A stretch of DNA of 64,000 nt from contig JADJXL010000005.1 of NCBI GenBank assembly GCA_016715885.1, positions 124,001 through 188,000 of the forward strand. Direction: 5' to 3'. Shown here in pieces: positions 27,592 through 37,030 of this stretch (position 1 is its first letter; each line of letters starts with the position of its first letter). Origin of the DNA: Polyangiaceae bacterium (GTDB lineage: Bacteria; Myxococcota_A; Polyangia; Polyangiales; Polyangiaceae). The translations under genes were made by a program, and so were the position numbers. A model generated the notes under the pieces. That model had not been told where the DNA came from. It saw only the letters and a list, made by a program, of their open reading frames with translations, and made no database searches.

Positions 27592-28755
27592 TCAGCCCTT
27601 TTCGTCGATCGTTCCAATTCGTTTTCGAATCGTGTCTTCGACCATGTCTTTGACCACTTGCCAAAGCGCTTCTTGATTCGGACAACTCGCGAGCGGCCCG
27701 AGCGGAATTTGAAAACCGCCTTTGCCGCGTCTTCCGCCTCCATAAGGCATACCGAGTGGCCCGATGCCGAATGCATCCCGAAGCCACGTCGCCGGATCGA
27801 GCGAGGGATCGGTCGTGCGCAAAGAACCGTCGATCCATCCTTCGACCAAGCCGAACGTAATGGCTGTTCGAATGCCTTCACGGCGCACCAAAAAGTCCGC
27901 AGCTTGACCGATTGCATCGCGGTCCTGCGAGCGAACTTGACCCACGCCCGCAAAGACCCACGTCCCCTCGACATGCATGGCCTCGAGCGCGCGGCGCATG
28001 ATTCGCATCGAGCTTGCAGGAATGCCATATCGCGAAAGCGCGGCGAGCACGTCCGAATCCACCAAATCGATGATGTTCGCGAGTGCATGCAAATCGTCGC
28101 TCGTGGCATGCAGCAAATCGTCCGTATCGCTACGAATGCCATACGCGAGCGCCGTCGCCAGCCTCGTCGCAATGGATGCGTTGTCGAGCACCCGAGTTGG
28201 TGCTTCCAAAATATATTCTGCGTAAATGGTGCTGGCAGCACCGACACCGAGCCGAATATCCAAAAAATCCGCAACCGGCTTCGTGGCCATCGCATGGTGA
28301 TCCACGATGGACACACAAGGCAGTCCCGTGGTTCGCGGCAATTCTATCGAATTGGCATCCACCAGACTCAGCGCTTGATAGCGATCCAAATCTTCCGGCG
28401 CCGTGACGCGAACGAGCGGCAAGTCCAGCAAATTGACCATCGCTCGATTTTCCGCGCGACTGACGAGCGGCAAATGCGCAATGTCACACTCGATTCCGAC
28501 ACTCGCCGCCAAGCGCGAATGCGCCCAAGCGCTCGCGAGGCTGTCGGGATCGGGATATCCCCGAATCACGACGACATGCCGGCCTTCGTATTTGCGCAAA
28601 GCCTCGAGTAGCTCGGCAACGCGGCTTGGCGCCGCGTCCGCCTTCGTCTGAGTGCGTATCACGGATGAAGCCGGGGCTGCTCGATCGACGTCGATCCGTG
28701 CGGTTTCTAGATTGTTCACGGCAGTCGATGGTTCCAGCGGGACAGCTCGATTCAT
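27592..28755 (-). CDS. DHH-family phosphoesterase with altered metal motif
   Basis: 387 residues from ATG 28755, which has AGGCGGAG just upstream. The DHH domain has motif I as RGYPDPDSLASA (usual form HxxPDxDA; the His position is Arg here), the DHH motif itself in SIVDHHAMA and a further acidic motif in AYGIRSDTDDL. The C-terminal DHHA1-like domain has GGGRRGKGGFQIP where GGGHxxA-type RNA- or nucleotide-binding motifs usually sit. Relatives include NrnA oligoribonucleases and cyclic-dinucleotide phosphodiesterases. Substrate and activity are uncertain because of the altered motif residues. Confidence 0.82.
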   Translation of the reverse strand: MNRAVPLEPSTAVNNLETARIDVDRAAPASSVIRTQTKADAAPSRVAELLEALRKYEGRHVVVIRGYPDPDSLASAWAHSRLAASVGIECDIAHLPLVSRAENRAMVNLLDLPLVRVTAPEDLDRYQALSLVDANSIELPRTTGLPCVSIVDHHAMATKPVADFLDIRLGVGAASTIYAEYILEAPTRVLDNASIATRLATALAYGIRSDTDDLLHATSDDLHALANIIDLVDSDVLAALSRYGIPASSMRIMRRALEAMHVEGTWVFAGVGQVRSQDRDAIGQAADFLVRREGIRTAITFGLVEGWIDGSLRTTDPSLDPATWLRDAFGIGPLGMPYGGGRRGKGGFQIPLGPLASCPNQEALWQVVKDMVEDTIRKRIGTIDEKG

Positions 28756-28812
28756 GCTCCGCCTGAAGCGGTCATCAAGCAAAGTCCGCGCCTGCGCGTG
28801 GTGATGGGCTCG

Positions 28813-30750
28813 TCACTGCTTGAACATCGCCATGGCCGTTTCTCCGGACTTTACGACCACGGCCTTGGATTTCGCTCCGCTCTTCGATTTGCACGTCACG
28901 GTGTACGCTCCCGGTTTCAGCGATACGCGCACCGACGACGACGTGCCCTTCGACGCACCGTTGACCGCGAATGCACACGGGCCACCCACGGACACGGCGA
29001 CGAGCGTCCCATTTTTGTTGCCCGGTGGCGGCGGAGGTGGCGGAGGTGGCGGCGGTGGCGGCGAAGATCCGGATTTGCTCTCGCCCGTGGACGGTGGAGC
29101 GGCACTGTCGGCCGTGGCCACGGCACTCGAAGCCGCCGATGCGCTTGGAGCGGCCGATGCGGTCGGCTCGGCTGCGGAAGCGCTTGGTGCGGCCGCTGCA
29201 GCGCTCGGTGCGGGAGGCTCCGACGTCGTTGCGGCTGCGGGCGGAGTCGTCGGTGCTGCGATGACGATCGGCGCGCTCGGCGAGAGTTGCGATTCGTTTG
29301 TCGTAGCCACCTCGGACGAACCCTGCTTCAGGAGAAGCAGGACACCGAGCACGATGGCTGCGGTGATGCCAAGCGCGCAAAATGCGAGCAGAATGCGCAG
29401 GAGCCGGTTCTGTTCGGTTTGAGGTGCAACGTCCGGCGGTCGCGCAACGACCGTTGGAGCAGGCTCGCGCGGCGGAGGTGCGGCGGAAGGTAGCGGGGCC
29501 GTCGACGGTTCGGCAACAGGCACCGGAGCATGCGCCGGACCGATGGGTGACGATGGCCGCGGCACCGGAATCGGGTACTGCGACTTCATCATCGCGAGTG
29601 GGTTGACCGATCCCGGAATGATGCTCGTTTCGGCATCGTCGTCGACGGGCAAACTCGCAAACTCCGCGGGGACTCGCGGGGCGGAAGGCATGGGCGGAGG
29701 GTTTGGCGCGGGCATCCACGCGCCCGGGGACGAACCCGGCGACGAACCCGTTCTCGGCGGCGGAGCAGCCATCGGCACGGATCCGTGCACGGGAGGCATC
29801 GCTGGAGGCGGCACGGAACCGGTGGCTTTTTTCTCCTTGGCCGTCGCAGTGATTTGACCAATCCGCTCGACGAGGAGCTGCCCCTCTGGCGGGGCAAACG
29901 GCAAGAGCGCATGCGCAAACGCGTAGACGTTGCGGAAGCGAGCATCGGGATCCTTCGCCAGCGCCCAACCGATCGCGTTGTCGAGCTCCACCGGTACATC
30001 CGAACGCAGATGCGAAAGAGGTTGCGGCGCTTCACGCGTGATCTGAAGCATCAGCGCGGCAGCTTCACCTTGGAACGGAGGTTTGCCCGCGAGCAGCTCG
30101 TAGAGGATCGTGCCGAGCGACCACACGTCCGTGCGCGCATCGACGTCACGCGCTTTGCGGATGAGCTCGGGTGATGCGTACGGCGTCAGGCCGAACATCG
30201 CGGTGCCGGTGATCTCGACGGATCCGCCGCCTTCTGGAGCTGCCGCGACGAGTTTCGCGGTGCCGAAGTCGGCGAGCTTGATGAGCGGAGCGCCGCCCGT
30301 GCGCTGCGTGAGGAACAGATGTGACGGTTCGAGATCACGCACGACGATGTTGTTTGCATGCGCTTCGGCGACGGCCTCGGATGCTTGGAGCACATACAAA
30401 ATGGCTTCGTTCAGGGGCAGTGGGCCCACGCGCCGCACGTGTTTTTCGAGGTCCGTGCCTTCGATGTACTGGCGGATGATGTAGACCGATCCGTCGGGTT
30501 CGCTGCCTGCATCGAGGATTCGGGCGACGTGTTCGGAGGCGAGTTTCGACAGCGCGCGCGATTCGCGCCGGAAGCGTTCGACCTCTTGCACGGCCGCTTG
30601 GTTTGGCAAGAGCAGCTTGATGATCGCTCGCTGATCGAACGACGTGTGAAAGGCGTCGATCGTCAGACCGTGGTTTCGCCCCAAGATCGCGCGGACGCGG
30701 TACTTTCCAGCTACTATCGCGCCGGGATGGATGTCGTTGGCAGATCGCAT
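28813..30750 (-). CDS. Ser/Thr kinase-like protein with degraded catalytic loop (probable pseudokinase)
   Basis: 645 residues from ATG 30750 (a GTG 33 bases upstream is possible). The kinase fold spans residues 10-270. The glycine loop is reduced to AILGRNHGLTIDAF. The ATP-binding Lys is kept in AIIKLL. The catalytic loop reads VVRDLEPSHLFL instead of HRDLKPxN, so the His, Lys and metal-binding Asn are all changed while the Asp remains. DFGTAK and an APE-like SPE are present. A Pro/Ala-rich region, one membrane helix (LLRILLAFCALGITAAIVLG) and a PEGA-like C-terminal beta domain (AVSVGGPCAFAVNGASKGTS) follow. It may act as a regulatory pseudokinase with an extracytoplasmic sensor. Confidence 0.88.
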   Translation of the reverse strand: MRSANDIHPGAIVAGKYRVRAILGRNHGLTIDAFHTSFDQRAIIKLLLPNQAAVQEVERFRRESRALSKLASEHVARILDAGSEPDGSVYIIRQYIEGTDLEKHVRRVGPLPLNEAILYVLQASEAVAEAHANNIVVRDLEPSHLFLTQRTGGAPLIKLADFGTAKLVAAAPEGGGSVEITGTAMFGLTPYASPELIRKARDVDARTDVWSLGTILYELLAGKPPFQGEAAALMLQITREAPQPLSHLRSDVPVELDNAIGWALAKDPDARFRNVYAFAHALLPFAPPEGQLLVERIGQITATAKEKKATGSVPPPAMPPVHGSVPMAAPPPRTGSSPGSSPGAWMPAPNPPPMPSAPRVPAEFASLPVDDDAETSIIPGSVNPLAMMKSQYPIPVPRPSSPIGPAHAPVPVAEPSTAPLPSAAPPPREPAPTVVARPPDVAPQTEQNRLLRILLAFCALGITAAIVLGVLLLLKQGSSEVATTNESQLSPSAPIVIAAPTTPPAAATTSEPPAPSAAAAAPSASAAEPTASAAPSASAASSAVATADSAAPPSTGESKSGSSPPPPPPPPPPPPPGNKNGTLVAVSVGGPCAFAVNGASKGTSSSVRVSLKPGAYTVTCKSKSGAKSKAVVVKSGETAMAMFKQ

Positions 30751-30855
30751 GAATCGTCGTTCGTCGGGGTCGAGCGCGAGCACATTCTTGCATGCTCACG
30801 GTCCCAGGGGTAGCAACGTACACCCTGGTCGGCGTTCGCCCAAGAGATCGGCACG

Positions 30856-31071
30856 ATGCGCAAGAGTCCTCCATCCTACGATCGCCTGCCCGATGTACGC
30901 GATGGCCTCACGCGCGTGGAACGCGTCATCCTTTACGTTCTTCGGCAAACCGAGGAAGAGCTGGGAGGGCGCAATGTTCCCACTGCGATGCTCTACGGTC
31001 GTGTCGTCGAACACGTGAACATCAGCGTGGACGAGTTTCAACGGACGCTGGTGCGCCTGATTGGTCGCTAG
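30856..31071 (+). CDS. Small protein of unknown function
   Basis: 71 residues beginning MRKSPPSYDRLPDVRDGLTR. Predicted mostly helical, with hydrophobic heptads (RVERVILYVLRQTEEELGG, VPTAMLYGRVVEHVNISVDE) and an overall form like a small winged-helix or four-helix unit. Coding character is good and no competing frame fits. It is divergent from the kinase-like gene by 105 bases. A structured repeat follows its stop. No family recognised. Confidence 0.6.
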   Translation: MRKSPPSYDRLPDVRDGLTRVERVILYVLRQTEEELGGRNVPTAMLYGRVVEHVNISVDEFQRTLVRLIGR

Positions 31072-31084
31072 CCCGTGCAGGGTT

Positions 31085-31242
31085 GAATAAGGCCAAATCG
31101 GGGGGTATGGGGGGGCCGAGCCTCGCCGTGCTTTTGCGCAGCAAAAGCACCGGGAGGCGAGCCTCGGCCCCCCCATCGTGAACAAAACCCTCGCGAGCGC
31201 GTGTCCCACACGCGCGAAGCGAGCGTCCAGATCTGGCCCGGT
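31085..31242 (-). repeat. Structured intergenic repeat, copy C (fullest copy)
   Basis: Reverse-oriented third copy. It holds a perfect 19-bp inverted repeat (31109-31127 with 31156-31174) around an inner 10-bp hairpin (31128-31137 with 31141-31150), then the common ATCGTGAAC block and the second hairpin. In that second hairpin, GCGCGTG pairs with CACGCGC around loop TGGGA; the other two copies have GCGCGCG and CGCGCGC there, a compensatory change. It fills the space between convergent genes and its head nearly touches the yhbY stop codon. Confidence 0.85.
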
Positions 31243-31243
31243 T

Positions 31244-31543
31244 TCAAGCTTTCGGGAGTGAAATCTTCGGTTCTTTGGGGTGGCGTCGATAGAGCAGCAG
31301 CGTTCGACCGAGCACTTGGCCCAATTCCGCGCGAACGAGCGGCGGTAGACGTTCGGCCACGTCGTGACGATCTTCGGGACACTCCGTTCCGATGCGTACT
31401 TTGACGAGCTCGTGTTGTTCGAGGGCTGCATCGACGGCAGCGATGATTCCGTCGGTCAGGCCGAGTTTGCCAAGTTGAACGAGCGGATCGAGGTGATGTC
31501 CGAGCGCTCGCAAGTGTCGTCGTTGTTTTCCGGTCAGGTTCAT
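31244..31543 (-). CDS. yhbY: YhbY-family RNA-binding protein
   Basis: 99 residues from ATG 31543; upstream in-frame codons are not protein-like. It is a CRS1/YhbY (CRM) domain of usual length, with LTGKQRRHLRALGHHLDPLV, VQLGKLGLTDGIIAAVDAAL, HELVKVRIG and the C-terminal LGQVLGRTLLLYRR. CRM proteins bind rRNA and associate with pre-50S particles. The IGLTG-type loop is LGKLGLTDG here. It has no same-strand partner close by. Confidence 0.92.
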   Translation of the reverse strand: MNLTGKQRRHLRALGHHLDPLVQLGKLGLTDGIIAAVDAALEQHELVKVRIGTECPEDRHDVAERLPPLVRAELGQVLGRTLLLYRRHPKEPKISLPKA

Positions 31544-31921
31544 GTGCACCCGCGCGCGATCGCGATGGTTGAAAGGGTTTGGCCAGCGCCGTCTAATCGT
31601 CTGCACGAAGCACGTCAAGTCGCTCGATGCCGTGACGACGGTGCGCATGCGTCACGCGCGCGCACATACGAGTGCAATCCATGCACGTCCGCACGGTGTC
31701 GATTGGCGTGATGAGGCAAAAGCAAGAATGACGCCGCTCGCTATGCGCGTTGACGCCGGTGTGTTTGCGTTTGGCACGGTAATAAAACCGTCGCGCAAGA
31801 GTTTGTCCGCGCATTGTGCCGCAGAGGCGCAGACGATCGATGCACCGTCTTCCCCGTTGCAGCTTTGCCCATTCGCACCACATGTTCGTTGCAAGAGCGT
31901 GCATGCACGAGGAGGTCGTTT
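31544..31921. other. 378-bp intergenic region, no gene seen
   Basis: Divergent spacer between yhbY and the host-attachment-like gene. Frames crossing it are shadows of its neighbours. An AGGAGG ribosome binding site for the downstream gene lies at 31910-31915. No tRNA or terminator was recognised. Confidence 0.5.
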
Positions 31922-32386
31922 GTGGACAAACCTCGAAAAACGTTTGTCTTGGTCGCTGATGCCAGCCGAGCGAGGCTTTACGAAAAACCCGACAGCACGA
32001 GCAAGCTCGTGCTTCTCGAGGAGTTCGAACATCCCGAAGCGCGAGCGAAGAACCTCGACCTCATGGCGGACAAACCTGGTCGGAGGTCAGCGCCGGCGGG
32101 GACGGGCCCCGGGCGTTCGGCGCAAGAATATCGAACCGAGCCGAAGGAGGTCGAGGCCGAAAAGTTTGCCCGCGAGCTTGCCCAGCGCATCGCCGATCAC
32201 TTCGATGCCCACGTATTCGATGACCTCGTGATCGCCGCTCCGCCCAAGTTTTTGGGCCTTTTGCGCGCGACACTCGGTACGCACCACGACCACGTCTATG
32301 ATCGCGTCGTGGCGTGGCACGAGAAAGACTACACGACCGTGACCGACGTCAAGGAGCTATCCGAACGGCTCAGCCTGGCCGCGTAG
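31922..32386 (+). CDS. Host-attachment-family (baeRF-like) protein
   Basis: 154 residues from a GTG at 31922, chosen because a perfect AGGAGG lies six bases upstream. It begins VDKPRKTFVLVADASRARLY, the usual start of host attachment proteins, followed by GRSAQEYRTEPKEVEAEKFA, AHVFDDLVIAAPPKFLGLLR and a C-terminal helix. Members of this family resemble eRF1 core domains; the name comes from plant-associated bacteria and does not prove a host role here. Confidence 0.82.
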   Translation: MDKPRKTFVLVADASRARLYEKPDSTSKLVLLEEFEHPEARAKNLDLMADKPGRRSAPAGTGPGRSAQEYRTEPKEVEAEKFARELAQRIADHFDAHVFDDLVIAAPPKFLGLLRATLGTHHDHVYDRVVAWHEKDYTTVTDVKELSERLSLAA

Positions 32387-32461
32387 CACAATTCGAACGC
32401 GAATAGATACGACGGAACCACTGGCGCGACCCCATGTAGAAGCGCTATAGCGCTCGGCTTC

Positions 32462-33872
32462 ATGGGTACGTCGGAGTCGACATTATCGTTCAACGGGGAT
32501 ACCGAAAAGGTAGCCTCGACGTTCGGCGAAGAGCTGCGTGCGCTCGTGCGTCTTGGTTTGCCCATCGTGCTCAGCAATGCCGGCGCTCAAGTGCTCGGCT
32601 TTGTCGACACGGCCATGGTGGGGCGTCTCGATGCCGTGGCGCTCGCGGCCGTCGGTATCGGGAATGCCGTCTATTTCACCATTTCAATCGTGGCGATGGG
32701 TCTCGTGCTGGGCATGGACCCGCTCGTGTCGCAAGCCATCGGAGCGGGTGATCGCGCGGGCGCTCGAGCTGTTCTGTGGCAAGCCGTGCGTATCTCACTC
32801 ATTGGATCCATTCCGGCCATCATTCTCGCGTTTTTTGCAAGTGCATTCGTTGGCAAAATCGGCATCGATGCCGAGACGTCGAAGTCTGTCTTTCATTATG
32901 TATCCGGCCGACTTTTCAATGTGGTTCCGTTTCTCATTGCCACCGCGGGAAGGACGTATCTTCAGGCGATTGGGCAGCCTGGGCCGGCGGTATGGGCCTA
33001 CGTGTGGACCAACGTGGCCAACGTCGTTGGTAACTATTTGTTGATTTATGGCGATCCGGGGCTCGTGAAGCTCGGTTTGCCCGCCATTGGGATTCCGACG
33101 CTCGGGGGTATTTGGCGCGGGTCTTTCGTCGACGTTGTCTTCATTCGTGACCGTCGCAATCATTTTTCGCGCCATCGCCAAACACGGCGGCAGCCCTCGA
33201 CCCGGGGACTTTCGCAAAGACAAGGTCATCACCGGGCGCATTTATCAAATTGGTTGGCCCATTTCGATGCATCTATTGGCGGAGGTCGGCGCATTCGGGC
33301 TGGCGGGTATTTTTGCCGGATGGCTTGGTCCGAAGGCCGTCGCGGGGCATCAGGTGGCGCTCGGCTTGGCCAGCATGTCCTTCGTATTCGCGCTTGGTGT
33401 ATCGAGCGCTACGGCGGTGCGCGTTGGATATGCCGTGGGTCGAAATGATTCGGTTGGCGCGCGTCGAGCGGGTTATGTAGGGTGGTTTGCCGGTACGCTG
33501 ATGATGAGCGTGTCCATTTTGCTTTTCGCGTTCGCGCCTGGGCTGTGCGCGCGCATCTTGTCCGACAAACCGGACATCATCGAAGCGGCCATTCCGCTTT
33601 TGCGTATCGCGGCCATTTTTCAGCTCGCCGATGCGACGCAGGTCATCATGGCTGGCGCGCTCCGCGGCACGGGCGATACGCGCACGACGCAAATCGTCAA
33701 CATGATTGGGTATTACATCGTGGGCTTGCCGCTCGCGCTGGTCCTCTGCTTCGTCTTCAAGATGGGAGCGCCCGGCATTTGGTGGGGACTCACCGCGGCG
33801 CTCTTCGGAGTCGCCATCACGCTCGTCGTCAAGTTCGTTCGATTGAGCCGCCAGGAAATTCAGCGGATCTGA
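32462..33872 (+). pseudogene. MATE-family multidrug efflux transporter, single frameshift
   Basis: Both halves together give about 469 residues, the normal length of a 12-helix MATE transporter that exports drugs by cation antiport. The first half contains GLPIVLSNAGAQVLGFVDTA, the typical MATE start. At the GGGGG run 33104-33108 the frame changes: the first half ends IGIPTLG and the second continues VFGAGLSSTLSSFV if one G is removed. The second half has the repeated IGWPISMHLLAEVGAFGLAG and ALRGTGDTRTTQIVNMIGYY motifs. As given, the gene would make a truncated protein; a one-base sequencing error is an equally good explanation. Confidence 0.85.
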
Positions 33873-33917
33873 TTTGTTACGTGGTACGCTCGTCGGGTCT
33901 TCCGAGCTCGTGAAGCC

Positions 33918-34943
33918 ATGACGAACCTTGCACGTCTCGTCTGTTCGGCAATCGTTCTGCTCGCCGCATGCACTGCGCGCGAGTCTTCCGTTCGGACAAA
34001 CCCCGATCACCCCTCCACATTTGCAAGCGCTGCAGCATCCTCACCGCTTCCAGCGGCATCCGCGAGCAGCGCGGCGCCGGTGGTTTTGGCAGAGCCTCCT
34101 TCGGATGAACCGCTGATACGCGAATATCAAGATTTGGCGCGCAAACCCGCGACGAAGTCGGAGCTCGAAGCGTTTGTTGCGGCGCATCCGAAGCTGCTTT
34201 CGGCGAGCGCGCGTCCTTATGGTCCGAGCGTCATGTGGGTGCTCGAATTCGAATACGAAGAAGCGGCGATCGTGCTTTACGATGCTGGTGCGACGACGCC
34301 TTCGAATGCGCTGGCCTTGGCCGCTCGCGGGGGACTCGATGCATTCGTAGGCGCGATGCTGGCCAAAGGAGCAGACCTGAATGGTGCTGACGATTGGGGG
34401 TATACGCCACTGCATATGGCCGCGAAGTATGGGCATGCGAGCACCATGCGAAAATTGATCGCGGCAAAGGCAAATCCGAATGCGCGAGCGAGCAATGATG
34501 GGTTTACGCCGCTTCATTTGGCCGTCATCGACCGGCACGAAGAAGCCATCGCCGTGCTCATTGCGGCAAAAGCGGACCTCGAGGTGCGTGACGATCATGG
34601 GCGAACGCCGCTACATTGGGGGCCCTTTGCGTATACACCTCAACCCAAGCACATTTATCGACGCATGGGCGAACCTCACGACACCGTATTCGTCGATCCG
34701 GGGCCGGCCAAGGGCATTCGGTTGCTGCTCGATGCGGGCGCGAAAATCGATGCGGTGGACGACGAAGGTGACACGCCGCTTCACGAAGCTGCGCGGCTTG
34801 GGTCGGTGCGCGCCGCCGAGCTGCTCGTGGCACGCGGTGCGAAGGCGAACGTGAAGAACAAAGCGGGCGAGACGCCGGTTTCGATCGCTAAAGAGAGCGA
34901 ACATCGCCGGGGTGTCCTGGACCTCCTCACGCGGCAGCGCTGA
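33918..34943 (+). CDS. Ankyrin-repeat lipoprotein
   Basis: 341 residues. The N-terminus MTNLARLVCSAIVLLAAC is a lipoprotein signal peptide with lipobox LAAC, followed by an Ala/Ser/Pro linker. About five ankyrin repeats follow from residue 120, the clearest being DWGYTPLHMAAKYGHASTMR, NDGFTPLHLAVIDRHEEAIA, DHGRTPLHWG and DEGDTPLHEAARLGSVRAAE. Ankyrin repeats bind proteins; a periplasmic or outer-membrane scaffold is likely. No catalytic domain. Confidence 0.9.
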   Translation: MTNLARLVCSAIVLLAACTARESSVRTNPDHPSTFASAAASSPLPAASASSAAPVVLAEPPSDEPLIREYQDLARKPATKSELEAFVAAHPKLLSASARPYGPSVMWVLEFEYEEAAIVLYDAGATTPSNALALAARGGLDAFVGAMLAKGADLNGADDWGYTPLHMAAKYGHASTMRKLIAAKANPNARASNDGFTPLHLAVIDRHEEAIAVLIAAKADLEVRDDHGRTPLHWGPFAYTPQPKHIYRRMGEPHDTVFVDPGPAKGIRLLLDAGAKIDAVDDEGDTPLHEAARLGSVRAAELLVARGAKANVKNKAGETPVSIAKESEHRRGVLDLLTRQR

Positions 34944-34991
34944 ACGAATTCGTATCGACAAACGGCTCGACTTGCGCAAACATGTGCGCCC

Positions 34992-36203
34992 ATGCGCGTC
35001 CTCATTGCCGATGCTTTTCCGGAACGTTACCTGGATGACCTTCGATCCCTTGGCATCGAGGTCGCCTATGATCCCGGTGCGACCACCGAATCGTTGCCTG
35101 ACAAGGCGAAGGATGTACACATTCTCGTCGTTCGCAGCACCAAGGTGGATCGAAAGACGATTTCGGCTGCCAAAGACCTCGGCCTGATACTCCGAGCGGG
35201 GGCAGGATACGACACCATCGACGTTGCTGCGGCCAGCGAGCGCGGCATCTACGTGGCGAATTGTCCCGGGAAAAATGCGGTGGCCGTGGCCGAGCTAGCG
35301 TTTGGGCTGATGCTTGCAATCGACCGACGGATACCCGATGGAACTGCGGATTTGCGCCGAGGTGCGTGGAACAAAAAAGAATACTCCAAGGCCGATGGTT
35401 TGAAGGGTCGAACGCTTGGTGTCGTGGGTCTCGGATCGATTGGTCTTTCCGTGGTTTCGCGGGCCCAAGCTTTCGAGATGAACGTCATTGCGTATTCGCG
35501 ATCGCTCACCGAAGCTCGCGCGGAAGAGCTTGGCGTCGGCTTTTGCAAGACGCTCGTCGAGCTTGCGGAGAAGTCCGATATCGTGTCCGTCCATTTGGCG
35601 CAAACGAAGGAAACGAAGGGGCTCTTCAATGCGGAGTTTTTCGCGCACATGAAGCCTCGAGCGATGTTCATCAATACGAGCCGCGGGGGGCTTCACGACG
35701 AAGCGGCTTTGATTGCGGCGATGAAGGAGAGGGGCATTCGAGCGGGTCTCGATGTTTTTGCCAACGAACCCGCGGGCGGTACGGCGCAGGGTTTGAAGGA
35801 CGAAATCTATTCGCTGCCGGGGCTCGTCGGGACGCACCATATTGGAGCGAGCACGGAGCAGGCGCAAGATGCGATTGCTGCCGAAGCCATTCGCATTTGT
35901 CGCGAATACGTGGCGACGGGTCGTCCTCCGAACGTGGTCAACATCGAAGCGCACGCGCCTGCCATGTGCGAGCTTGTCGTGCGTCATTACGACAAGGTTG
36001 GAGTGCTTGCGCAAGTGCTCGGTATCATTCGCAAATACGGCATCAACGTGGCCGACATGACGAATACGATTTTCCAAGGTTCCAAGGCGGCCGTGGCGGC
36101 GATTCGTATTGCTGACCAGCCTTCGGCCGAGCTTTTGGCGGAGATCGCGGCGCTCGAGGATATGGTGATTCAGGTCGAGGCGAAGAAATTGCAGGCTACA
36201 TGA
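34992..36203 (+). CDS. serA: D-3-phosphoglycerate dehydrogenase-type enzyme with ACT domain
   Basis: 403 residues. NAD-dependent 2-hydroxyacid dehydrogenase fold: the nucleotide-binding motif is VVGLGSIGLSVVSRA. Catalytic residues are Arg in FINTSRGG, Glu in FANEPAGG and His in GTHHIGAST. The C-terminal 75 residues form an ACT domain (VRHYDKVGVLAQVLGIIRKY, GINVADMTNTIF), which in SerA senses serine. The reaction would be oxidation of 3-phosphoglycerate, the first step of serine synthesis. Related dehydrogenases with other substrates cannot be excluded. No other serine genes are adjacent. Confidence 0.88.
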   Translation: MRVLIADAFPERYLDDLRSLGIEVAYDPGATTESLPDKAKDVHILVVRSTKVDRKTISAAKDLGLILRAGAGYDTIDVAAASERGIYVANCPGKNAVAVAELAFGLMLAIDRRIPDGTADLRRGAWNKKEYSKADGLKGRTLGVVGLGSIGLSVVSRAQAFEMNVIAYSRSLTEARAEELGVGFCKTLVELAEKSDIVSVHLAQTKETKGLFNAEFFAHMKPRAMFINTSRGGLHDEAALIAAMKERGIRAGLDVFANEPAGGTAQGLKDEIYSLPGLVGTHHIGASTEQAQDAIAAEAIRICREYVATGRPPNVVNIEAHAPAMCELVVRHYDKVGVLAQVLGIIRKYGINVADMTNTIFQGSKAAVAAIRIADQPSAELLAEIAALEDMVIQVEAKKLQAT

Positions 36204-36277
36204 CATTCTAAATCATTGAGGGGCCAGTTTTCGACGCTGGCAGATGCACCTCGACGCTCGACGTCCGAGATGAAACG

Positions 36278-37030
36278 GTGTTATCTTTTGCCCTACTCGT
36301 GAAACCGCCCGTCCTTGTTGCACTTGCAACCGCTGTCCTGCTCTTGGGCTCGGTTTCCGTTCGATTGCTCCGTCTTGCGGCTCGTACGCGCCGAGTTCCG
36401 GAGCTGCTTCTGGGGCTCTCGGTGGCGTTTCCTCTCGTTGGATTTTCGTGCGCAGTGACGAGTGCCGTTGTCGGCGGAGGAATTCCGGCGAAGTGGATGA
36501 CCGAGGCGGCCGGGGCATTTTGCGACTTGGGATTCATCGCGACGATTGGATTCGTATGGCGGGTTTTTCGGCGGGATGAAATCTGGGCCAAAGCGTTGTC
36601 GGTCATCATTACGCTCGCATTCGTGGCGATGCCATTCGTCAATCATATTGTTCCCTGGGACAATGGCGTTCCGTCGGCGCTCGTGGCGCGAGGTGTGCTG
36701 CGTACGATTTGTTATGCGTGGGCGGCCATTGAATCGCTTCATTATGCTCGATTGATGCGTCGGCGCGTGCGCTTTGGGCTTGCCGAGCCGCTCGTTGCAG
36801 ATCGCTTCAGTCTGTGGGGACTTGCGCACGTGTGTCTCGCGCTCATGCTGCTGCTCGTCATGGCGGGCGTGAGATTGCATTTGAGCGGTGCCGATTTCGC
36901 GCGTCAATGTACTCTTGCGGGTTTCTTTTTCGGCGTCGTTGCCGGCATACCGCTCACGCTCAGCTTTTTCCCACCCAAAACGTATGTGTATTACATCGAG
37001 CGGCGACTGCGCGCCGAGGAGGCGGTGTGA
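36278..37030 (+). CDS. Multi-helix integral membrane protein of unknown function
   Basis: 250 residues from a GTG at 36278 (another GTG at 36299 is possible). Seven hydrophobic helices are visible, from PVLVALATAVLLLGSVSVRL through LAHVCLALMLLLVMAGVRLH to the last near residue 225 (LAGFFFGVVAGIPLTLSFFP). No transporter or enzyme motif is seen. The stop overlaps the start of the next gene by four bases (GTGA), so the two are translationally coupled. Confidence 0.78.
   Translation: MLSFALLVKPPVLVALATAVLLLGSVSVRLLRLAARTRRVPELLLGLSVAFPLVGFSCAVTSAVVGGGIPAKWMTEAAGAFCDLGFIATIGFVWRVFRRDEIWAKALSVIITLAFVAMPFVNHIVPWDNGVPSALVARGVLRTICYAWAAIESLHYARLMRRRVRFGLAEPLVADRFSLWGLAHVCLALMLLLVMAGVRLHLSGADFARQCTLAGFFFGVVAGIPLTLSFFPPKTYVYYIERRLRAEEAV

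Noticed and set aside
27394..28611. 405-residue plus-strand frame over the DHH gene
   Set aside because: No protein-like features, and it starts inside the response regulator in another frame.
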